Below, one piece after another: positions 51,526-61,233 of a stretch of 63,617 bases of DNA; within the stretch, counting starts at the first letter, position 1, and each line of letters begins with the position of its first letter. The notes under the pieces were generated by a model that was not told where the DNA came from, ran no database searches, and saw only the letters and a list, made by a program, of their open reading frames with translations. This stretch comes from a bacterium (GTDB lineage: Bacteria; SZUA-79; Acidulodesulfobacterales; Acidulodesulfobacteraceae), in contig JAJYHI010000047.1 in assembly GCA_021784835.1 (NCBI GenBank), positions 1 through 63,617 on the forward strand, given 5' to 3'. The position numbers were made by a program, and so were the translations under genes.

Positions 51526-53349
51526 ATGGAAAATATGCGCAGTATTCATAAATTTAAAGAAATTTGTTTTTCTATACTAGCCTTTTTAATATTAACTTTT
51601 TTTATCTTGACCGTTCCTTCATATGCTTCCAAATCTAAATCTAATAAAAAAAAATATACGGGCAGTTTTTTAAATATAAGATTTACGACGAGTAAGCTTA
51701 ATAAAAATAAAATTAGCGGAAAAAACGGCGCCGCACAAGTAGTTATTGTTTCTTCCGCAAATACAAATAATAGTTCTCAGGACAATAAGGTATTTATAAA
51801 AAAAATAAAGCCGAAAAAACATGAAACGGCAAAAAAAACGGCGGTTGTTGCCGCCGCATCCATTAAACCGATAAACTTATCGGATGGTTTGGCTGCATCT
51901 GGTCTGCTTGCAAAAAAAGGCGATTTTGCAAATTATCAAAAAAATATGACCCATATATTTCCTATGATTATAAACAAGGAAATAATACATTACATTCATT
52001 ATTATCAGACTACCGGAAGAGATTTTTTTAAATATGCGCTTTCAAGATCGGAAAAATATATACCTATGATAAAAAAAATTTTTCAAAAAATAGGTCTTCC
52101 TAACGATCTCGCTTATCTTGCGATGATTGAAAGCGGTTTTTCACCCACCGCATATTCCTATGCAGGCGCAAGCGGAATGTGGCAGTTTATACCTTCTACC
52201 GGCAGAATATTCGGTCTGACTATAAATTGGTGGGTCGATGAAAGGAGAAATCCCGTTGAATCTACATATGCGGCGGCGGAATACTTAAAAGATTTATTTA
52301 ATAAATTCGGCTCATGGTATCTTGCGGCGGCAGCTTACAATGCAGGCGAATTGACTATAGAAAGAGCGTTATCGGTTGATCCTGGCGGTAATTTCTGGTC
52401 TATATCGCAGAATAGACCTTATCTTTTACCGGGGCAAACAAGAAGATACGTTCCTAAAATTATTGCGGCGGCAATTATTGCAAAAGATCCGGCAAATTTC
52501 GGCTTCCACAACATTAATTATCAAAAGCCTATAAAATTTAAACAAGTAAAAGTACCGTATTCGGTAAGCCTTTACGATTTGGCTAAATGCATAGGCGTTT
52601 CCGAGTATGAATTGCAGAAGATGAATCCCGAACTTTTAAGAAACGTTACGCCGCCGGACGACCCCGGATTTATGCTTAATATACCTGCAAGCGATTACGG
52701 TAAATTCTTAAAAAATTTTAAAAATCTTAAAAGATACGTGCCTAAACGCCCTGTAATACAATATACGGCTTATTCAAGACCGGCAAACAATACGGTTTAT
52801 ACGGTAGAACCCGGCGATACGCTTATGGGAATCGCTTCCAAGTACGGAGCGTCTCTTGCGGCAATAGAGAGGTACAACGGGCTTAACGGCTATTCTATAC
52901 TGAAAGTAGGGGAAAAAATAACAATACCGGGTGGAAAAGGTCCTCAAAAAACTATCGCCCAAAACACTTTCGGCGATGCAACTTTATCATATATTATCGT
53001 TAAGCCGGGAATGACTTTATGGAGCATATCGCAAAAATTTAACGTATCTATAAATTATATTAAAGACATAAACCGGATTAACGGAAACGATATACATACG
53101 GGAGAAAAAATATTTTTAAAAGGCGGCTCGAATAACAGCGTAAGATATTCTTATATTAAGAGCGGCGGCAATAACTATGGGTCAAAAAGAACGAATAGCG
53201 GCTTTTTATACTACAGGGTAAAATTCGGCGATTCGCTTTACGGTATTTCCGCAAAATTTCACGACAACGTAAAAAATATAATGGCTGAAAACAACATAAA
53301 AAATCCAAATTCTATATATCCGGGCGAATTGCTTAAGATAACCAAATAA
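51526..53349 (+). CDS. Membrane-bound lytic transglycosylase MltD-like with three LysM domains
   Basis: 607 residues. A signal peptide (FSILAFLILTFFILTV) is followed by a Lys-rich linker, an SLT domain (about 190-330) with catalytic Glu202 in AMIESGFSP and the AGASGMWQFIPSTG, AAAAYNAG motifs, then three LysM repeats (about 425-468, 487-533 and 562-607). It cleaves peptidoglycan to anhydromuropeptides. No lipobox is seen. It begins a plus-strand operon in which the next gene, moeA, starts directly after its stop with no gap, so the two are co-translated despite unrelated roles. Confidence 0.92.
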   Translation: MENMRSIHKFKEICFSILAFLILTFFILTVPSYASKSKSNKKKYTGSFLNIRFTTSKLNKNKISGKNGAAQVVIVSSANTNNSSQDNKVFIKKIKPKKHETAKKTAVVAAASIKPINLSDGLAASGLLAKKGDFANYQKNMTHIFPMIINKEIIHYIHYYQTTGRDFFKYALSRSEKYIPMIKKIFQKIGLPNDLAYLAMIESGFSPTAYSYAGASGMWQFIPSTGRIFGLTINWWVDERRNPVESTYAAAEYLKDLFNKFGSWYLAAAAYNAGELTIERALSVDPGGNFWSISQNRPYLLPGQTRRYVPKIIAAAIIAKDPANFGFHNINYQKPIKFKQVKVPYSVSLYDLAKCIGVSEYELQKMNPELLRNVTPPDDPGFMLNIPASDYGKFLKNFKNLKRYVPKRPVIQYTAYSRPANNTVYTVEPGDTLMGIASKYGASLAAIERYNGLNGYSILKVGEKITIPGGKGPQKTIAQNTFGDATLSYIIVKPGMTLWSISQKFNVSINYIKDINRINGNDIHTGEKIFLKGGSNNSVRYSYIKSGGNNYGSKRTNSGFLYYRVKFGDSLYGISAKFHDNVKNIMAENNIKNPNSIYPGELLKITK

Positions 53350-54576
53350 ATGATATCTTTCGATGAATCTTTAAACATTATAAATTCAATAAATACGTCT
53401 GCATCTTTAAAAGCCGAAAAAATATCCGTCGTAAACGCGATAGACAGGGTTTTATACGACGACGTTATATCGGAAGTCGATTATCCGGCGTGCGACAATT
53501 CCGCAATGGACGGGTATGCCGTTAATACAGATCTGACGAAAAAACTTAATTCATCGCAATTAAAATTAACTATATACAAAAAAGTCGTATATGCAGGGGA
53601 TGCCTCCGTTAGTTATAAATATAAAAAATCGGACGGCGAAAACTTTGCCGTCCGCATAATGACGGGCGGATATATGCCGAAAACTTTAGATGCCGTAATA
53701 CCTATTGAAGATGCCGTAGTAGAAAACAATAACCTTATAGTAAGTTCTCCAGTGAAATCCGGTAAAAATGTAAGAAGCCGTGGCGAAGTTATCAAAAAAG
53801 GCGACGTAATTTTGAAAAAAAATACCAGACTGACTCCGGAAAATATATCCCTGCTCGTCTCATGCAATATAACGAAGATAAAAGTATATGAAAAAATAAG
53901 TGTTTCCGTTATTTCCACCGGAAACGAGATTATAGGTCTCGACAAAAAACCTGCATACGGTAAAATTTATAATTCCAACGGAATATTGGCGGAAAATTTT
54001 TTAATGCAAAACGGTTGCACCGTCGTTAATAATGCGGTATGCAGAGATAATTTGGAAGAAATAGAAAACTCTCTGACGCAAGCGGTAAAAACCAGTAAAA
54101 TAATAATAACTTCAGCAGGAGCTTCTTTCGGCGATAAAGATTTTACCGAAAAGGCGCTTGAAGCCGCAGGTTTTAAAATTAAATTCAGGCAGGTGGCTAT
54201 TAAACCCGCAAAACCTTTTTCTTTCGGATTGATAAATAAAAAAATACCGGTTTTTATGCTGCCCGGAAACCCCGTTGCATTTTATACCTGCTTGGCCGTA
54301 TACGTTAAACCTTTCATAAACGGGCATATCAAAATAAACAGCCGGGTGCGCGCAATTAAATCGGTTTCTTCATTTGAATATATTAAAAAAAATAAAAGAA
54401 GAGAATTTATACCGGCTAATACTTTCTATAAAGACGGAACCGTATATTCAGAAATATTTGAAAAATCGGGGCCCGCTACGATAAACGTTTTCGGTATTAT
54501 GAATTCCATTATATCCGTTCCGGAAGACGCGGAAGGCGTACATAAGGGCGAATTGCTGGATACTTACCTTATCTGA
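53350..54576 (+). CDS. moeA: Molybdopterin molybdenumtransferase MoeA, second copy
   Basis: 408 residues. CDNSAMDGYAV carries the first active-site Asp, VISTGNEI and TSAGASFGDKDF carry the conserved acidic loop, and MLPGNPVAF has both prolines. The RGED-type segment reads SRGEVIKKGD, so the Asp after Glu is Val. This copy is thus canonical where the 26.2 kb paralogue is altered, and altered where that one is canonical. Function otherwise as for MoeA: Mo insertion into MPT-AMP. It lies in a non-Moco operon between mltD and an NtrC-type regulator. Confidence 0.9.
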   Translation: MISFDESLNIINSINTSASLKAEKISVVNAIDRVLYDDVISEVDYPACDNSAMDGYAVNTDLTKKLNSSQLKLTIYKKVVYAGDASVSYKYKKSDGENFAVRIMTGGYMPKTLDAVIPIEDAVVENNNLIVSSPVKSGKNVRSRGEVIKKGDVILKKNTRLTPENISLLVSCNITKIKVYEKISVSVISTGNEIIGLDKKPAYGKIYNSNGILAENFLMQNGCTVVNNAVCRDNLEEIENSLTQAVKTSKIIITSAGASFGDKDFTEKALEAAGFKIKFRQVAIKPAKPFSFGLINKKIPVFMLPGNPVAFYTCLAVYVKPFINGHIKINSRVRAIKSVSSFEYIKKNKRREFIPANTFYKDGTVYSEIFEKSGPATINVFGIMNSIISVPEDAEGVHKGELLDTYLI

Positions 54577-54600
54577 CTTTATAATAATAAATAATAGATT

Positions 54601-56034
54601 ATGAAAAAGCATAAAATCTTAATCGTCGATGACGAGCAAAGTTTGGTTTACGTATTAAAAAAACTTCTGGAAGACGAATTTGTAATTGAAACCGCCTCCG
54701 ACGGAGAAGAAGCGCTGTCCTATATCAAAAATAACCGCTATTTTGCTATATTTCTAGATATAAGAATTCCTAAAATTAACGGTATGGAAGTTCTGGCTTA
54801 TACAAGAAAATTAGACGATAAACCGAACGTTATAATTATGACCGCCCAGAACACTATGGTAAACGCTATTGACGCTATGAAAAAAGGTGCATACGATTAC
54901 ATAACGAAGCCTTTTGAATTAGACGAAATTCTAGGCATAATAGAAAAAATAAAAAAAAACGACGGCTTAACCGATAAAAAATTTGAAAAATCGGAAGATT
55001 TTCTCGATACCCTGCTTGTAGGCAAGTCTAAAATTATGCAGGAGGTCTTTAAAACCATAGGGAAGTTATCGCATAACAACATTACCGTATTAATTTTGGG
55101 AGAATCCGGTACGGGTAAGGAACTTATAGCAAGAGCGATACATTTAAACAGCGTAAGAAGCGATAAACCTTTTATCGTCGTAAACACTCCCTCAATTCCC
55201 TCGGAACTTCTAGAATCCGAACTGTTTGGTCACGAAAAGGGTTCATATACAGGCGCAAACGAAAAAAAAGAGGGGAAGTTTATAAGCGCAAACGGCGGCA
55301 CTATCTTTTTAGACGAAATAGGGGATATGCCGCTTAATCTTCAGGCTAAGCTTTTACGCGCCATACAGGAAAAAGAAATTGAGCCGGTCGGTTCTAATAA
55401 ACCTGTTAAAATAGACGTCAGAATTATTGCCGCTACAAATAAAAATCTTAAGTCTATGGTTAAAAACGCAAAATTCAGGGAAGATTTATACTACCGGCTT
55501 AACGTTATAGAAATTACCCTGCCGCCTTTAAGAGAACGGAAATCCGACATACCTATTTTAGCCGACTTTTTTATAAAAAAGTTTTCTCAGGAGCTGAATA
55601 TGCCGGAAAAGCAACTGGGCAGCGATGCGCTTTCTTTGCTTCAGTCTTATAATTTTCCAGGAAACATAAGAGAACTCGAAAACGCAATCAGAAGATGCAT
55701 GGTTATGTCGCCTTCTGCGGTATTAAATTCAGATGATTTTATAGAAATATTGAATAACGGCGAAAATAATTTAAAAGACAAAAAAACGGAAATCGACCCT
55801 TTTGAAGATATTATTAAACGAAAAATAAAAAATTACATCGAAAAAGTCAAAGATACCGAAATTAACGACGTTTATAAATCGATAATGGGATTGACCGAAA
55901 AAATAATTATAGAAGAAATACTTAATTTATATAATTTTAATCAGCTTAAAGTTTCTAAACTTTTAGGGATTAACAGAAATACCCTGCGGAAAAAAGTCAA
56001 CGAATATAAAATAGATATTAAAAAACAGATTTAA
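54601..56034 (+). CDS. NtrC-family sigma54-dependent response regulator
   Basis: 477 residues. The receiver domain (1-120) has D53 as phosphoacceptor (FLDIRIPK) and TAQNTMVNAIDAMKKGAYDY. The AAA+ domain has Walker A GESGTGKE near 167, and the sigma54 contact loop reads GSYTGA (214-219) instead of GAFTGA. GGTIFLDEIG is Walker B. A Fis-type HTH lies at the C-terminus (NLYNFNQLKVSKLLGINRNTLRKK). It activates RpoN promoters. No cognate kinase is adjacent; the kinase at 38.6 kb is far away. Follows moeA by 24 nt. Confidence 0.92.
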   Translation: MKKHKILIVDDEQSLVYVLKKLLEDEFVIETASDGEEALSYIKNNRYFAIFLDIRIPKINGMEVLAYTRKLDDKPNVIIMTAQNTMVNAIDAMKKGAYDYITKPFELDEILGIIEKIKKNDGLTDKKFEKSEDFLDTLLVGKSKIMQEVFKTIGKLSHNNITVLILGESGTGKELIARAIHLNSVRSDKPFIVVNTPSIPSELLESELFGHEKGSYTGANEKKEGKFISANGGTIFLDEIGDMPLNLQAKLLRAIQEKEIEPVGSNKPVKIDVRIIAATNKNLKSMVKNAKFREDLYYRLNVIEITLPPLRERKSDIPILADFFIKKFSQELNMPEKQLGSDALSLLQSYNFPGNIRELENAIRRCMVMSPSAVLNSDDFIEILNNGENNLKDKKTEIDPFEDIIKRKIKNYIEKVKDTEINDVYKSIMGLTEKIIIEEILNLYNFNQLKVSKLLGINRNTLRKKVNEYKIDIKKQI

Positions 56035-56056
56035 TCTGTCTTTATTTATATAATAT

Positions 56057-56947
56057 TCAATTCTCAAAAGGATTTATATGGACCATAACGTCGTTTATAT
56101 AAATATTCGACGACATAAGACGGCTTTTAACGCTTTCAGCTATATCGTGAGACATTTTAACGGTCATATTTTGATTAATTTCTATTTCGACGTCTATGTA
56201 AAAATAAGGACCGGACTTTCTTACCTTAATATTCGTAATGTGCTCAACCCCTTTCACGGAAGCAATTAAGTTTTTTATTTTATCGACCACGGATGCGGGA
56301 GGGCTTTCGTCCATAAGATTGCTTATAGATTCTTTTATAAGTTTCACCGCAAGACGGAATATAAAAAAACTTACGACTATTCCTGCTATGGGGTCCATAT
56401 AGTAATAGCCTTTTATAGCAAAAATAATCCCTATTACTACGGCGGTAGACACTACGACGTCGCTTCTGTGGTCATATGCCGTTGCAATCAAACCCGTAGA
56501 TTTTAAAAGCCTGCCCCACCTTAAAGTCCATCTATAAAGAATTTCTTTTATAATTATAGTAGCCGATGCAACGATTAAAGTATCGAACGCCGGACGCTCG
56601 TAATAGCGGAAATATAATTTAAAGGACGACACCGCTATAATAGAGAGTCCGAAAAGTATTAAGATTAACGCCACTAAAAAAGTAGCTATCATTTCGGCTT
56701 TTGCATGTCCGTATGGATGCTCTTTGTCCTGGGGTTTGTTGGATATTTTAAAAGATATGTAAACTACCAGTCCGGCAAAAATATCGGAAAGCGAATTAAA
56801 GCCGTCGGCGACCAACGCCTCGGAATGTCCGGCAATGCCGAAGTAAAATTTTGCTAAAGTTAAAATAATATTCGCAAAAATACCTACATAGGAAACAAAC
56901 TTGAGTTTATTAAAAATATTTTCGCGGCTTATAGTAAACTGTTTCAA
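56057..56947 (-). CDS. Cation diffusion facilitator (CDF) family metal efflux protein
   Basis: 296 residues with six predicted membrane helices. The metal sites are HSEALVADGFNSLSD on helix 2 and TAYDHRSDVVVS on helix 5, and DPIAGIVVSFFIF follows. A cytoplasmic C-terminal domain ends with VEHITNIKVRKSGPYFYIDVEI. It exports Zn2+, Fe2+, Mn2+ or similar against protons; the helix-5 HxxxD arrangement leaves the metal unclear. Ends 22 nt from the convergent NtrC-type gene and lies 15 nt behind purN. Confidence 0.9.
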   Translation of the reverse strand: MKQFTISRENIFNKLKFVSYVGIFANIILTLAKFYFGIAGHSEALVADGFNSLSDIFAGLVVYISFKISNKPQDKEHPYGHAKAEMIATFLVALILILFGLSIIAVSSFKLYFRYYERPAFDTLIVASATIIIKEILYRWTLRWGRLLKSTGLIATAYDHRSDVVVSTAVVIGIIFAIKGYYYMDPIAGIVVSFFIFRLAVKLIKESISNLMDESPPASVVDKIKNLIASVKGVEHITNIKVRKSGPYFYIDVEIEINQNMTVKMSHDIAESVKSRLMSSNIYINDVMVHINPFEN

Positions 56948-56962
56948 TTTATTTCAAATATT

Positions 56963-57562
56963 TTATACAAATATTTTTTTTAACGCAGCAGGATAAATTT
57001 TATGTTCGGTATCGTGAATTTTTAACTCTAGAGATTCAACGGTATCGGTTTCTTCGATCTTAACGACTTCCTGGCAGATAATAGGACCTGCATCTACTTC
57101 TGGAGTTACGTAATGCACGGTAACACCCGTATATTTTACTCCGTAATCGAATGCGCTTTTTATGGCATCTTTTCCTTTAAAAGCAGGTAACAGGGAAGGA
57201 TGTATATTTATTATTTTTTTATGAAATTTAGAAACGAATTCTTTGGATAGTATTTTCATAAAACCTGCAAGAATTATACAGTTTATATTATATTTTCGTA
57301 TAATGCTTTCAAGCTCTTTTTCAAAATATTCCCTTTCCGAAACCGAAGCGTAAGGAAGAAAAAAAACTGGGATATCGGGTGCGGCAAGCCTGACTTTTTC
57401 AATAACAGGTGCGTTTTCTATGTTTGAAACGACCGCCGATATATTTATACTGCAGGCGGCATTTTTATGCTCTTTGGTATCGATGTGAAATATGCGTATT
57501 AAATTTAAAGCGTTAGAACCGTTTCCTGAAGCGAGAATTATGCAATTTATTTTCTTTTGCAT
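56963..57562 (-). CDS. purN: Phosphoribosylglycinamide formyltransferase (folate-dependent)
   Basis: Third step of IMP synthesis using 10-formyl-THF. 199 residues. ILASGNGSNALNL binds the phosphate of GAR, AGFMKILS and INIHPSLLPAFKG hold the catalytic Asn and His, and VHYVTPEVDAGPII holds the catalytic Asp. Full length. It lies 79 nt behind purM. Confidence 0.94.
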   Translation of the reverse strand: MQKKINCIILASGNGSNALNLIRIFHIDTKEHKNAACSINISAVVSNIENAPVIEKVRLAAPDIPVFFLPYASVSEREYFEKELESIIRKYNINCIILAGFMKILSKEFVSKFHKKIINIHPSLLPAFKGKDAIKSAFDYGVKYTGVTVHYVTPEVDAGPIICQEVVKIEETDTVESLELKIHDTEHKIYPAALKKIFV

Positions 57563-57641
57563 TATTTATTTATACTATTTTTATTATTGCGGTTTATTAT
57601 ATTAGATGATATTGTAAAATATTTGAACTTAGAACATTAAG

Positions 57642-58700
57642 TTATTTAATGCTGACCGACGGTTGACCGTTACGACTTTTATTACTGCATATATAACCTA
57701 TATTAAACGAACTAAAATTTTTACCGCCTGAATAAAAAACTTCGTTATTAATAAATTTTACGATATCTTGGGCATCCTTCGCTTCTGTGATTACAATCAT
57801 GCCTATTCCGGCATTAAAAACCCTGTAAAACTCGTCGCCGCTTATGCCGCCTTCTTCTTTTAATATTTTAAAAAGTTCGGGTACTTCCCATGAATTTCCG
57901 TCAATTTCTGCAGAAACTGCTTGCGGAAGTATCCTGGCTAAATTTTCTGTTATACCGCCTCCGGTTATGTGGGCAATTCCTTTAATTTTGAATTTTCCTT
58001 TGAGCGCGCTTATAAGTTCCGAATAAATAATAGTCGGTTCCAATAGGGCATCTTTAACGGTTCTCCCGTCTTTAAGCAGACGGTCGTTTATGCTCAAACC
58101 CATCATCTCGAATACTATCTTTCTTGCAAGCGAGTAGCCGTTGGAATGCAGTCCGCTGGAAGCTATGCCTATAACGCCGTCACCTTCTTTAATTTCCTTC
58201 CCGTCTATAATTTCGTCTTTTTCGACTATCCCGACCGCAAAACCCGCCAAATCGTAATCGCCGGACTGATAAAAAGAAGGCATTTCAGCCATTTCGCCGC
58301 CGAGAAGAGAGCATTTAGCCTCTTTGCACCCGAAAGCTATACCCGAAACTATTTCTTTAATAATTCCCGGATTTAAATTGGAGGTGGATATATAATCTAA
58401 GAAAAAAAGCGGTTTAGCTCCTAAACATGCAATGTCGTTGACGCTCATAGCGACTAAATCTATGCCGACCGTATCGTGTTTATTTGCCGCAAAAGCTATT
58501 TTAAGCTTCGTGCCTACGCCGTCCGTTCCTGAAACTAAAACCGGATTCTTATAATTAAGTTCCCCTATCGAAAAAAGAGAGCCGAATAATCCAAAATTAT
58601 CTATGACGCCCTTGGTATAAGTGCTTTTAACTATTGAGGTTATATCGTCGACGGCTTTTTTTCCCGCCTCTATATCTACGCCTGCTTTTTTATAATCCAT
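57642..58700 (-). CDS. purM: Phosphoribosylformylglycinamidine cyclo-ligase
   Basis: Fifth step of IMP synthesis, an ATP-dependent ring closure. 352 residues. VSGTDGVGTKLKIA near 57 and VAMSVNDIACLGAKPLFFLDY are the ATP/metal signature, and CSLLGGEMAEMP and HITGGGITENLAR follow. Full length. First gene of purM-purN-CDF on the minus strand, divergent from the pilus genes. Confidence 0.96.
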   Translation of the reverse strand: MDYKKAGVDIEAGKKAVDDITSIVKSTYTKGVIDNFGLFGSLFSIGELNYKNPVLVSGTDGVGTKLKIAFAANKHDTVGIDLVAMSVNDIACLGAKPLFFLDYISTSNLNPGIIKEIVSGIAFGCKEAKCSLLGGEMAEMPSFYQSGDYDLAGFAVGIVEKDEIIDGKEIKEGDGVIGIASSGLHSNGYSLARKIVFEMMGLSINDRLLKDGRTVKDALLEPTIIYSELISALKGKFKIKGIAHITGGGITENLARILPQAVSAEIDGNSWEVPELFKILKEEGGISGDEFYRVFNAGIGMIVITEAKDAQDIVKFINNEVFYSGGKNFSSFNIGYICSNKSRNGQPSVSIK

Positions 58701-58936
58701 AGTTGTATGATTTTATAATTTTTTATAAATTTTGTAAAGCGCCTTTAATAGCAGTGCCGTAATTCAATTCCGGCACTGCAACAAAACGGAAGCAGCAATA
58801 TTTTTTTTGAATAAATTTACGATTTCTGATAAACTTATTTCTACATATCTCAAGGCATAAAACATAAAAACTTTACCTTTATAAATAATTTATAATCATC
58901 CGTAACGATAATTATAAAAATAAATTGATTTGCTTT
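58701..58936. other. Divergent intergenic region between purM and pilM
   Basis: About 235 nt holding the start signals of purM (minus) and pilM (plus) and the REP-like copy B8. TATAAT occurs at 58891-58896 on the plus strand without a convincing -35 box. Confidence 0.4.
58751..58779. repeat. REP-like palindrome upstream of purM/pilM (copy B8)
   Basis: 14-bp arms (GCAGTGCCGTAATT against AATTCCGGCACTGC) around one C, with one mismatch. Followed by aacaaaacggaa, the family tail. Lies in the divergent purM-pilM region, so unlike other copies it is not behind a gene. Confidence 0.78.
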
Positions 58937-59899
58937 ATGAAAATTTATTCCGCAATCGAAATAGACTATAACAAAATTAAAATATTAGAAGTTTATAAAA
59001 AAAAAGGCGGATATTTTTTAAACAATTTTATAAATTACGAGATTGAAAACAGCGATTTAAAAGACTCCGATTTAATTGCGGCTAATCTCGATAAAATTAT
59101 CGGCGAAAATAAAATAAGCAAAAAGAACGTAATTACGTCCCTTAACGGAAATAAAGTTTTAAGTTTCAATTTTATACTGCCTAATATGCCGCCGGCAGAT
59201 CTTAAATCCGCCGTAGAATATGAATTAAAGAAAGTTCTTCATTTCCCGATAACTCAGTATATTTTCGATTATATATACGTATCCTATACCGACGATTCGG
59301 GCAATATTTTTCTTAATTTAACTGCGTTTGCGGCTATAGAAGAAGACGTTAAAAATTTTTTGAAAATATTCGACAAGGCTTCGATAAAAGTTAGGTCTAT
59401 AGAGTGCAAAGCGGTTTCTATCTATAATAATGCCAAATATATGGGTAAAATCGGGACGGGCGCGGCAAAGCACATTTTGTTGTGCGATATAAGTTATTAC
59501 GCGATAAAAATATTAATGATTTTGAATGAAGCGGTAATTTTTGAAAGAACGGTTGAAGATTTAAACTTCAAAAATATTTCTTATGAAAATTCCTTATCGG
59601 TTATAGTAGATGAGCTGAAAAGGACGCTCGATTTTTATTTTGCAGGAAAATCTTTGCCGCCAATCGACGAAATAATACTTGGCGGAATTTTTTCCAATAA
59701 AAAAGGATTCGATATGATAATTTCGAAAGTGACCGGTTTTAAGTCTTTTTCGGTTTCTACGTCGGATTTATTAGAGTCTGGCGATTACGGATTTTATCTG
59801 TCGGAAAGGATGAATAAATTAAAAAGAATAAACGGAAGCGATTTTTTATACCCGCTTGAAGAAATGTGGACTACATTCGGCCTTATAGTTAATAGATAG
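58937..59899 (+). CDS. pilM: Type IV pilus assembly ATPase-fold protein PilM
   Basis: With the ATG at 58937 it has 320 residues; a TTG four codons earlier is possible but neither has a strong ribosome-binding site. The actin-like fold is shown by SAIEIDYNKIKILEVYKK at the start, ITSLNGNKVLSFNFILPN and AVEYELKKVLHFPI, and DEIILGGIFSN near 250. PilM is a cytoplasmic clamp that binds the N-terminal peptide of PilN. The usual INLLP peptide is found in the next gene. First gene of pilMNO. Confidence 0.85.
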   Translation: MKIYSAIEIDYNKIKILEVYKKKGGYFLNNFINYEIENSDLKDSDLIAANLDKIIGENKISKKNVITSLNGNKVLSFNFILPNMPPADLKSAVEYELKKVLHFPITQYIFDYIYVSYTDDSGNIFLNLTAFAAIEEDVKNFLKIFDKASIKVRSIECKAVSIYNNAKYMGKIGTGAAKHILLCDISYYAIKILMILNEAVIFERTVEDLNFKNISYENSLSVIVDELKRTLDFYFAGKSLPPIDEIILGGIFSNKKGFDMIISKVTGFKSFSVSTSDLLESGDYGFYLSERMNKLKRINGSDFLYPLEEMWTTFGLIVNR

Positions 59900-59980
59900 G
59901 ATGAAAATATAGCAATCATTTAATAAATTATTTAAATGAATGACGGTATTTAAAACAAACCGAAAAAATTGAAAATTTAT

Positions 59981-60616
59981 ATGAAAATAGGAAAAAATAA
60001 GCCTATCGAAAAAACGAGAATTAATCTCCTTCCGGCTAAAAATAAAGAACTTATAGCAAAAAACAGAAAAAAACTTCTGTTTATTTCGATTATAGCAGGC
60101 TATATAATTTTTATTTTTTTTATAGATACGTCTTTAGTTTTAATAAACAAAGCAAAAATCAAATATATAGCGGCTTTATCGCAGGAGCTTTCCGTTATGA
60201 AAACAAAAAATATAATGAATACCGCATTTGAAACGGCGATAGACAAAAGAAAAATGCTTTTAGGAGCAGTCGGAAAAAAAGTTTCGTTGATAGAAAACCT
60301 TAAAAAACTGAAAGTATCGTGGTACGAAAAAATCGATAAAATGGTAGCGGCATCGCCGCAAGGCGTCTGGATGTCTAGCGTATCAATGCAGGACGGCAAA
60401 GTGTCGATAGAGGGAAACAGCGTTTCGTTAAACAATATTTCTATTTATGTAGATAACATGAAAGCTACGATGTTGTTTGAAAAAATGACGCTCGCAGGCA
60501 TAAATATAAAAAAAGTTAACGGCAATACTTTTTACGGCTTTAAAATTATTGGCTTACTTAACGGAATACCAGATATGAATATAAAAAATACGGCTGCAGG
60601 CGCAAAGAAAAAATAA
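59981..60616 (+). CDS. pilN: Type IV pilus inner-membrane protein PilN
   Basis: With the ATG at 59981 it has 211 residues. The cytoplasmic RINLLPAK peptide that binds PilM is at residues 14-21, followed by one membrane helix (LLFISIIAGYIIFIFFI) and a periplasmic coiled and alpha/beta region. The spacing from pilM is 81 nt, longer than typical. Together with PilO it forms the inner-membrane alignment complex. Confidence 0.85.
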   Translation: MKIGKNKPIEKTRINLLPAKNKELIAKNRKKLLFISIIAGYIIFIFFIDTSLVLINKAKIKYIAALSQELSVMKTKNIMNTAFETAIDKRKMLLGAVGKKVSLIENLKKLKVSWYEKIDKMVAASPQGVWMSSVSMQDGKVSIEGNSVSLNNISIYVDNMKATMLFEKMTLAGINIKKVNGNTFYGFKIIGLLNGIPDMNIKNTAAGAKKK

Positions 60617-60631
60617 AAGCGGAGATCGATA

Positions 60632-61216
60632 GTGAAACTGTTAGACGATATAAAAAAAATACCGACTTATTTAAGAAACAATAAAATTATTTTAGTTTTA
60701 TTGATGGCTTTTATATTCATATATCTAATAAATCAGGATATTTTCGTCAACATAATATATAAAAAAATCGAAAATAAAAACGCTCAGGTTGTAAAAATTA
60801 AGAAAAAAATGGAATTTTTTAAGAAAACCGCAGGCACGCTTTATGAAGAAAAAAATACTTTATACCGGTTAAAAAAACAGATAAAAAATTTAAACTTAAA
60901 ATTAAAAAACGACGAATCTATACTTCCAAAAACCGCTAAAATTTCGAACCTTATTAAAAATATATCGGCTGATGCGCCCTCAAATAATTTCGTGATAGAA
61001 AAGATTAATTTCGGCAAAATCTTAAATTACGAGGACATAAAAGCGCTGCCGATTCAAATTAATATGTCCGGCGGTTTTAACAAAACTTTAATTTTTATTA
61101 AAAATATTTACGAAATGCACAGGATTTTCGTAATCGATTACGTATCCATAAAACCAAGCATCAAGTCTTTCCCAGATGTAAAAACGGCCGTCAAAGGATT
61201 TGTATTTTACGGGTAA
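60632..61216 (+). CDS. pilO: Type IV pilus inner-membrane protein PilO
   Basis: 194 residues from a GTG start. One membrane helix (19-37: IILVLLMAFIFIYLI) is followed by a coiled coil with many Lys/Asn and a ferredoxin-like periplasmic domain (about 105-190). It pairs with PilN. It lies 15 nt behind pilN and ends 17 nt from the end of the convergent secretin gene; pilP and pilQ are therefore not in this operon. Confidence 0.8.
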   Translation: MKLLDDIKKIPTYLRNNKIILVLLMAFIFIYLINQDIFVNIIYKKIENKNAQVVKIKKKMEFFKKTAGTLYEEKNTLYRLKKQIKNLNLKLKNDESILPKTAKISNLIKNISADAPSNNFVIEKINFGKILNYEDIKALPIQINMSGGFNKTLIFIKNIYEMHRIFVIDYVSIKPSIKSFPDVKTAVKGFVFYG

Positions 61217-61233
61217 TAACTATAACGCCGCAT